A stretch of 64,000 nt of DNA from Sphingomonas_Q fennica_A (lineage in GTDB: Bacteria > Pseudomonadota > Alphaproteobacteria > Sphingomonadales > Sphingomonadaceae). The DNA lies in contig JAQIJD010000003.1 in the NCBI GenBank assembly GCA_036946415.1, positions 162,582-226,581 on the forward strand, written 5' to 3'. Positions within the stretch are counted from its first letter, which is position 1. Every line of letters begins with the position of its first letter. The notes under the pieces are model-generated. The model did not search any database. It saw nothing but the letters and a program-made list of their open reading frames with translations, and was not told the DNA's origin. Below, in pieces: positions 56,129-64,000 of the stretch. The translations under genes were made by a program, and so were the position numbers.

Positions 56129-57721
56129 TCAGCGCCGGTCCTTGGTGGCGACGAAGCGGATGTCGGGGTTGCGCCCCGCGACATAGTTCAGCTCCCACGC
56201 GTCCTTCGCCATGAAGACGGGGGCACCGTCGCGGTCCTCGGCCATGGCGGAGCGGTGCTGGCCGGCGAAGGCGTCGAGCGTCTTCGGATCGTCGGCCGAA
56301 ATCCAGCGCGCCGTCTCCCACGGCGAAGGCTCGAACCCCGCGTCCACCTTATATTCGGCCTGAAGGCGCGAGATCAGAACGTCGAGCTGGAGCTGGCCGA
56401 CCACCCCCACCACCATCTGCGATCCGATCTGCGGCACGAACACCTGCATCACCCCCTCCTCGGCCATGTCGTTGAGGGCGTTGCGCAGCTGCTTGGTCTT
56501 GGTGGGGTCCGCAAGCCGGATGCGGCGCAAGATTTCGGGCGCGAAATTGGGCAGGCCGGTGAAGCGGATCGCCTCCCCCTCGGTCAGCGTGTCGCCCACG
56601 CGCAGCGTGCCATGGTTGGGGATGCCGATGATGTCGCCGGGGAAGGCCTCGTCCGCCAGCTCGCGGTCGCGCGCCAGGAACAGCAGCGGCGAATGGACCG
56701 CGATGGTCTTGCCCGTGCCGACTTGCGCCAGCTTCATGCCGCGGCGGAAGCGCCCCGCGCACAGCCGCATGAAGGCCACGCGGTCGCGGTGCTGCGGATT
56801 CATGTTGGCCTGCACCTTGAAGATGAAGCCCGCCACCTGCCCCTCGTCGGGCGAGACGGCGCGCGGTTCGGCCGGCTGCGGGCGCGGCGGCGGGGCATGA
56901 TCGGCCAGCGCGTCGATCAGTTCGGCCACGCCGAAATCCTTCAGCGCCGATCCGAAATAGACCGGCGTCAGATCGCCCGCGCGATAGGCGTCGATGTCGA
57001 ACGGCGCATAGCCCGCCTGCGCCAGTTCCGCCTCCTCGCGCAGCAGCGCCGCGCCGTCGGCCGACAGCAAAGTGTCGAGCTTCGGGTCGGCGAGGCCGGA
57101 TACGGCATCGGTCTGCCCCTCGAAGGCGCCGGTCGCATCGGCGGCGGGGCGGTAGAGCCGGTCCTTCGCCAGATCGTAGATGCCCTCGAACAGCCCGCCC
57201 ATGCCGACCGGCCAGCTCATCGGGCAGACGTCCAGCGCCAGCGCATCGGCGATCTCGTCCAGCAGCGCGAACGGCGCCCGCCCCTCGCGGTCGACCTTGT
57301 TGACGAAGGTGATGATCGGCACGTTGCGCAGGCGGCACACCTCGAACAATTTGCGCGTCTGCGCCTCGATGCCGCGCGCCGCATCGATCACCATCACCGC
57401 CGAATCGACCGCGGTCAGCGTGCGGTAGGTATCCTCGCTGAAATCCTCGTGGCCCGGCGTGTCGAGGAGGTTGAAGGTGATCGTCTCGCCGTCCTTCGTC
57501 CGCTCGAACGTCATCACCGAGGAGGTGACGGAGATGCCGCGCTGCTGTTCGATCTTCATCCAGTCGGACCGCGCCCGGCGGTTGGCGCCGCGCGCCTTTA
57601 CCTCGCCCGCCAGATGGATCGCGCCGCCGACCAGCAGCAGCTTCTCCGTCAGCGTGGTCTTGCCGGCGTCGGGGTGGGAGATGATCGCAAAGGTGCGGCG
57701 GGCGGGAAGCGGTTCGGCCAT
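56129..57721 (-). CDS. prfC: Peptide chain release factor 3
   Basis: Translational GTPase that recycles RF1/RF2 from the ribosome; 530 residues from ATG 57719-57721, the length of E. coli RF3. G1 is SHPDAGKTT (15-23), then the switch RSDWMKIEQQRGISVTSSVM, DTPGHEDF and NKVDR. C-terminal RF3 landmarks include FGSALKDFGV and VGVVGQLQLDVLISRLQAEY. The upstream 40 codons of open frame have no RF3 similarity. There is no recognised regulatory site. Confidence 0.96.
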   Translation of the reverse strand: MAEPLPARRTFAIISHPDAGKTTLTEKLLLVGGAIHLAGEVKARGANRRARSDWMKIEQQRGISVTSSVMTFERTKDGETITFNLLDTPGHEDFSEDTYRTLTAVDSAVMVIDAARGIEAQTRKLFEVCRLRNVPIITFVNKVDREGRAPFALLDEIADALALDVCPMSWPVGMGGLFEGIYDLAKDRLYRPAADATGAFEGQTDAVSGLADPKLDTLLSADGAALLREEAELAQAGYAPFDIDAYRAGDLTPVYFGSALKDFGVAELIDALADHAPPPRPQPAEPRAVSPDEGQVAGFIFKVQANMNPQHRDRVAFMRLCAGRFRRGMKLAQVGTGKTIAVHSPLLFLARDRELADEAFPGDIIGIPNHGTLRVGDTLTEGEAIRFTGLPNFAPEILRRIRLADPTKTKQLRNALNDMAEEGVMQVFVPQIGSQMVVGVVGQLQLDVLISRLQAEYKVDAGFEPSPWETARWISADDPKTLDAFAGQHRSAMAEDRDGAPVFMAKDAWELNYVAGRNPDIRFVATKDRR

Positions 57722-57791
57722 GGTCGCCGCGGCCGATAGCAGGTGGCACGGCGCTTGCGAAGCGGCCGGCGGGCGGGCAGTCTCGGTGGCG

Positions 57792-58280
57792 ATGCCGATC
57801 CGCCCCGCCACCCCCGCCGACGCCCCCGCCATCGCCGCCATCTACGACGCCCACGCCCGCACCGGTACCGGCACCTTCGATGTCGAAGGCCCGCCGGCGG
57901 CGGACATGGCGGCGCGCATCGCGGCGGTGCAGGCGCGCGGCTGGCCATGGCTGGTGGCGGAGGAAGCCGGCGCGGTCACCGGCTATGCCTATGCCGCCCA
58001 GTTCCGCGACCGGCCGGCCTATGCGCATTGTTGCGAGGATTCGATCTACGTCGCCGAGCCCGGGCGCGGCACCGGCCGGGCGCTGCTCGATGCGCTGATG
58101 GCGGCGGCAGCGGCGGCGGGTTTCCGCGAGATGGTGGCGGTGATCGGCGATGCCGACAATCGCGGCTCGGTCGTCCTCCACGAACGCGCCGGCTTCCGCC
58201 ACGTCGGCCGGCTCGAAGGCGTGGGCCTGAAGTTCGGCCGGCTGCTCGACGTGGTCTTCATGCAGCGCGCGCTGCCGTGA
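57792..58280 (+). CDS. GNAT N-acetyltransferase (phosphinothricin acetyltransferase-like)
   Basis: 162 residues from ATG 57792. The protein opens PIRPATPADAPAIAAIYDAH, and the acetyl-CoA loop is SIYVAEPGRGTGRALLDALM. The tail EMVAVIGDADNRGSVVLHER, FRHVGRLEGVGLKFGRLLDV is that of the Pat/Bar/MddA group, which acetylates phosphinothricin, methionine sulphone or related compounds. Substrate is not determined. It is divergent from prfC (70 nt) and precedes the SBF transporter by 41 nt. Confidence 0.87.
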   Translation: MPIRPATPADAPAIAAIYDAHARTGTGTFDVEGPPAADMAARIAAVQARGWPWLVAEEAGAVTGYAYAAQFRDRPAYAHCCEDSIYVAEPGRGTGRALLDALMAAAAAAGFREMVAVIGDADNRGSVVLHERAGFRHVGRLEGVGLKFGRLLDVVFMQRALP

Positions 58281-58321
58281 TCGGCCGTGCAATCGCCGCC
58301 CCGCACGGCTAGGCGGGCGTC

Positions 58322-59301
58322 ATGCTGCGTCGTTTTATCCCCGATCCGTTCCTGCTCGTCCTCATCGGCACCGTGCTGCTGGCGACGGTGCTGCCCGCCA
58401 GCGGCCGGGGGGCGGAGGCGGTGTCGTGGGCGGCCACGGCCGCGATCGTCCTCCTCTTCTTCCTCCACGGCGCCAAGCTGCCGCGCGAGGCGGTGGTCGC
58501 GGGCATCCGCCACTGGCGGCTGCACCTCGCGATCCTCGCCTCCACCTTCCTCGTCTTTCCGCTCGTCGGGCTGGTGGCGGCGCGCGCGCTGCCGGGCATC
58601 ATGCCGGCCCCGCTGTGGACGGGGGTGCTGTTCCTCGCCGCCCTCCCCTCCACGGTCCAGTCCTCGATCGCCTTCACCTCGCTCGCCGGCGGCAACGTGC
58701 CGGCGGCCATCGCCTCCGCCTCCGCCTCGCAGATCGCCGGCATCTTCCTGACGCCGCTGATCGTGGGGCTGCTGGCGAGCGCGCATGGCGGCGGGGTGGA
58801 ATTGGGCAGCATCGGCGGCATCCTGCTGCAATTGCTGCTGCCGTTCGTCGCCGGGCATCTGCTCAGGCCGTGGATCGCCGGCTGGGTCGAGCGCAACCGC
58901 CGCTATCTCGGCTATTCGGATCGCAGCGCCATCCTGCTTTCGGTCTATTCGGCCTTCTCGGCGGCGGTGATCGAGGGGATCTGGCAGCGCCTGCCGCTGC
59001 CCGTGCTGGCGGTGCTGATGGTCGTCTGCGCGGCGATCTTGGCCGTCATGCTCGCCATCACGCAGGCCGGCACCCGGGCGCTGGGGTTCAGCCGCGAGGA
59101 TCGCATCGCCGCGGTATTCTGCGGCACCAAGAAATCGATCGTCAGCGGGATACCGATGGCGCGTGTGCTGTTTTCCGGCCCGGACGTGGGGCTGATCCTG
59201 CTGCCGATCATGATCTTCCATCAGATGCAGCTGATGGCCTGTGCGTGGCTCGCCCGCCGCTGGGCGGACGCGGCCGAGACGAGGAAGGAACAGGGCGCGC
59301 C

Positions 59302-59305
<4 letters not shown>
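58322..59305 (+). CDS. Bile acid:sodium symporter family (SBF-like) transporter
   Basis: 327 residues with nine or ten transmembrane helices. It is of the YfeH/SBF-like type: FIPDPFLLVLIGTVLLATVL, LFFLHGAKLPREAV, LPSTVQSSIAFTSLAGGNVP and CGTKKSIVSGIPMA are family landmarks. Substrates of the bacterial branch are organic anions, mostly unidentified. The acs ATG overlaps its stop as ATGA, so it is coupled to acetyl-CoA synthetase and may import a carboxylate that Acs activates (inference). Confidence 0.88.
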
Positions 59306-61247
<1,942 letters not shown>

Positions 61248-61251
<4 letters not shown>

Positions 61252-62132
61252 TCGTAGACGCCGTTCCGCGCATCAACCGTATCGTCGCCGAGGTCTGGAA
61301 GCCGCTGCTGGCGCTCTTCGTCTGGGACACGATCGTCACGCTCACCTACGTCTACCTGCCGTTCAAGGCGCCATCGCTGCCGCTGACCATCTTCGGCTCC
61401 GGCCTCGCGCTGTTCCTCGGCTTCCGCGTCAATTCCGCCTACGAACGCTGGTGGGAGGCGCGCACCCTGTGGGGGGCGATGATCAACGCCTCGCGCAACA
61501 TCACCCGCGCCGCGCGCAACTGGTTCCCCGATCCGGAAGGCGCGGACATGAAGCGCACGATCGCGCTTCGCCAGATCGCCTATGTCAATGCGCTCCGCTG
61601 CCAGCTCCGCAAGCAGCCGGTGGAGCCGGAGGTGCTGAAATTCCTGTCGGCGGACGAGGCGGCAATACCGCTGGCGCGCACGAACGTCGCCAACGGCCTG
61701 CTCGACGGCACCGGCCGCCGCATCAACATCGCCCGCCGCAACGGCTGGATCGATACGATGCTCGAACAGCGGATGGAGGCGGTGCTGGTCGACATCGCCA
61801 ATGCACAGGGCGGTATGGAACGGATCAAGAACACCCCGCTTCCCAACCAATATCGCTTCTTGCCGACCTTCTTCACCCGCCTGTTCTGTATCATGATGCC
61901 GATCGGCCTGGTCGAGACGCTGGGCATCGCCACCCCGATCGGATCGACGCTGGCGAGCCTGATGTTCCTCGCCGTCCTCCAGATCGGCGACGACCTCGTC
62001 GACCCCTTCGCCGATACGGTCCACGACGTGCCGCTGACGGCGATGTGCCGCACGATCGAGATCGACCTCCTCCAGGCGATCGGCGATCCCGCGCCCGAAC
62101 CGATGAAGCCGGTGAAGGGGATCTTGTGGTAG
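61248..62132 (+). CDS. Bestrophin-like (RFP-TM/UPF0187) membrane channel protein
   Basis: 294 residues from GTG 61248, overlapping the acs stop. Family features: the first helices (PLLALFVWDTIVTLTYVYLP), FLGFRVNSAYERWWEARTLW, the cytoplasmic helical part (NITRAARNWFPDPEGADMKR), PNQYRFLPTFFTRLFCIMMP, and DDLVDPFADTVHDVPLTAMC. Bacterial bestrophins form pentameric channels, for cations or anions depending on the member. Coupling with acs and an anion-type transporter suggests a role in carboxylate or charge balance (inference). Confidence 0.9.
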
Positions 62133-62146
62133 GCGGGGAGCGCGTA

Positions 62147-62230
62147 CCCCCTCGACTTCGCTCGGGGCGAACGTCTGTAGGCTACTGCCCTCCAAGCCAT
62201 GTTCCGTTCACCCCGAGCGCAGTCGAGGGG
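62147..62230. repeat. Inverted-repeat hairpin (sphingomonad-type intergenic element)
   Basis: CCCCTCGACTTCGCTCGGGG with GAACG ends one arm (62147-62173). Its near-perfect inverse, CGTTCACCCCGAGCGCAGTC followed by GAGGGG, is the other arm (62205-62230). The arms match in 24 of 26 positions and are separated by 31 nt. It lies between convergent genes and may end both transcripts. The core is familiar as a dispersed intergenic repeat in Sphingomonadaceae; no second copy was seen in this window. Confidence 0.75.
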
Positions 62231-62244
62231 CACGCGGAACCTCG

Positions 62245-64000
62245 TCAGAAGCTCGCCGTCACCCGCACCCCGTAGCTCGCCGGCCGCCCCGGCGAGGCGA
62301 TCCGCGCGTTGGGCAGGAAATAGTTGCGGGTAAGATCGTAACCCGTGTCGAAGATGTTGCGGCCATAGACCCCGATCGACCAGCCCCCGCCGGCGGGCGA
62401 GAGGGTCAGCGTCGCATTGGCGATCCACCGCTCGGGCAGCGCGAAGGCGGGGCCGAGGAAGGAGGGCAGCACGTCGCGGTAGCTATAGTCGGCCGCCGCC
62501 TCCAGTGCGAAGCGACCGACCGGCTGCGTGTAGGCGGCCGACCCATGATAGCTCCAGTTGGCGATCGGCAGCGGCTGGCCGGCGCGATCGACCGTGCCGA
62601 CCGAGAACAGCAAGGTCGCCGGATCCTGCCGCAGCGTCGTCGGATCGATATCGGCGAACCGCTCGTAGCGGCCGCGCTTGAACCCCACCGCCTGGGTGAA
62701 GCGCAGCCGCGGCATCGGCTGCACCACCGCCTCCACCTCGCCGCCCCAGATGCGCGATCGGGGGGGCGTTGGTGATCCGCCCCGATCAGCCCGCGTTCGG
62801 GGCTGAGGATCGTGCCCAGCACCTGCTGGTCGCGATAATCGTAGAAGAAGGCCGATGCGTTCAGCCGCACCGCCCGCCCCAGATCGGCCTTGGCCCCCAC
62901 CTCATAGGCGTAGAGCACCTCGGGCCGGAAGGCGTCGATCTGGTCCGGCTGAGGCGAATTGTAGGTGGTGAAGCCGCCCGATTTCACGCCCCCCGGCTGG
63001 CATTGGCATAAAGCAAAAGCCCCGCCATCGGCCGCGCCTCGACCCCGATCTTGCCCGTCGCCTCGTCCAGCCCGGCATCGCGATCGCCGTCGCCGAAGGT
63101 GGGCGCCCCCGCCGATCGCGGTCCGGAAATCGCGCAGGCGGCGCTCCTCATGCTCGTAGCGCGCGCCGGCGACGAGGGTGACGCCCTGCCACGCCTGCCA
63201 GCGCAGCTGGCCGAACCCGCTCGCGGACCAGACGCGCTGGCGGTAGGCGGTGTCGGTCACGAAGCCCAGGCTGTCCGTGAAATCGGTCAGGAAGCGTTCG
63301 TCCTGCTTCTGCGCGGGACAGATAGCTGCCCGCCACCCATTGCAGCCGCCCCGCGGCGGCGGAGGCCAGCCGCACTTCCTGCGACAATACCGTCACGTCG
63401 CTGCCCCAGAAGACATCGGATTCGCGCGAGGCGCTGGCATCCCAGTCGGCCAGTTCCCCGCCGCTTCAGATGCTCGACCGCGCTGATGCTCGTCAGCCGC
63501 AGCAGTCCGACATCCGCCGCCACCGTCAGGCTCGCGCCCAGGCTGTCGTTGTCGCGCTGCGGCCGGCTGCCCGCCGCGAAGCCGGTCTGCGCGAGGAAGG
63601 CGGGCCTGAAACCCCCAGCCGGTCGCGCGCCGCGTCAGATCGGCGGGGATGACGGGGCCGGCGGGCGTCGCGCCATAGCCGCGCGTCGGAAAGGCATCGA
63701 ACAGCACGAGACCGGTCTGTTCCGATCGATCGCGCCCGCCATGGACGTTCAGCGTCACCTCCGCCGTGCCCGGCGCCCAGCGCAGCAGCGCGCGCCCGAA
63801 CAGCCGGTCGGCATCGCCCAGCGGTTCGCCCGTCGCCCGGTCGCGCTGGAAGCCGCCGCCCTGCTCGACGAAGCCGGATACGCGCGCCGCCAGATCGCGC
63901 CCCAACGGCCCCGAGAGATAGGCCTCCGCCGCGCGTCTCCCCGAAGCGCCCATATTCGGCGGCGAAGCCTGCCGCCGCCTGCGCGGTCGGCCGGTTGGTG
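62245..64000 (-). pseudogene. TonB-dependent receptor, broken by multiple frameshifts (5' end off the right edge)
   Basis: Minus-strand translation in three alternating frames gives one continuous receptor. From the right edge it reads GFAAEYGRFGET, AEAYLSGPLGRDLAARVSGF, EVTLNVHGGRDRSEQTGL, VAADVGLLRLTSISAVEHLK, VLSQEVRLASAAAGRLQWVA and VTDTAYRQRVWSASGFGQLR. It continues RGVKSGG-type FTTYNSPQPDQIDAFRPEVL, and the last strand is SYGVRVTASF with stop at 62245. Frame changes occur near 62760-62766, 62774-62781, 62989-62994, 63106-63110, 63315-63317, 63456-63459, 63602-63604 and 63925-63935. Most look like one extra G or C in a short run. No in-frame nonsense substitutions were needed in the rebuild. 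It could be a recent pseudogene or sequencing error at a contig end. Confidence 0.75.

Noticed and set aside
62245..63953. Several separate small genes at the right end
   Set aside because: The minus-strand pieces are consecutive parts of one TonB-dependent receptor in shifted frames, so they are reported as one broken gene.

Overview
The window looks like chromosome from a high-G+C alphaproteobacterium of the Sphingomonadales (Sphingomonas-like). The reasons are the family mix: several TonB-dependent receptors, a Cpa/Tad pilus locus, VanAB-type Rieske enzymes and a penicillin-acylase-like hydrolase. GTGA and ATGA stop/start overlaps are very common, and a CCCCTCGACT..CGCTCGGGG hairpin repeat is present. 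The species is inferred from this and not proven. Codon use is uniform and GC-rich except around 6.3-7.2 kb.

Layout. 1-5952 (minus) is a tightly overlapping run, mltB-rlpA-D-Ala-D-Ala carboxypeptidase-tmk-holB-metG, with metG cut by the left edge. 6052-7187 holds a truncated tRNA-Ser, an intact tRNA-Ser(TGA) and an AT-rich TIR-domain gene that looks foreign. 7538-12634 (plus) carries a TonB-dependent receptor, a secreted Ntn-hydrolase acylase and a small secreted protein. 12640-29091 (minus) is a four-gene overlapping operon: a two-partner-secretion transporter (TpsB), a 3570-residue filamentous-haemagglutinin-like exoprotein (TpsA), an exported TPR-like/CHAT caspase-fold protease and a membrane CPBP (CAAX-like) protease. 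This is the most interesting system in the window.

29283-36470 is a proteostasis block: tRNA-Val, HU, lon, clpX and clpP, with an OpgC-like acyltransferase and an endonuclease/exonuclease/phosphatase-fold protein. 36720-41144 has an Oar-like TonB receptor convergent with a haem-oxygenase-like diiron enzyme. 41216-42774 encodes an MlaFE lipid-transport ABC pair. 42830-44104 is a small operon of a YqjI-like PadR repressor, a DUF2218 protein and a GFA-fold protein, with a palindromic operator inside its promoter. rarA follows.

45511-52178 (plus) is a Cpa/Tad pilus locus (cpaA-B-C-D-E, tadB, tadC) with no cpaF ATPase or Flp pilin in the window. 52219-56125 is an aromatic-catabolism cluster: a cupin dioxygenase, an AraC regulator, a VanA-like Rieske oxygenase and a VanB-like reductase. 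Then come prfC, a GNAT acetyltransferase, and a coupled trio of SBF transporter, acetyl-CoA synthetase and bestrophin-like channel. The right end is a TonB-dependent receptor broken by about eight small indels in G/C runs. It is either a decaying gene or a low-quality contig end, because every other long gene here reads cleanly.
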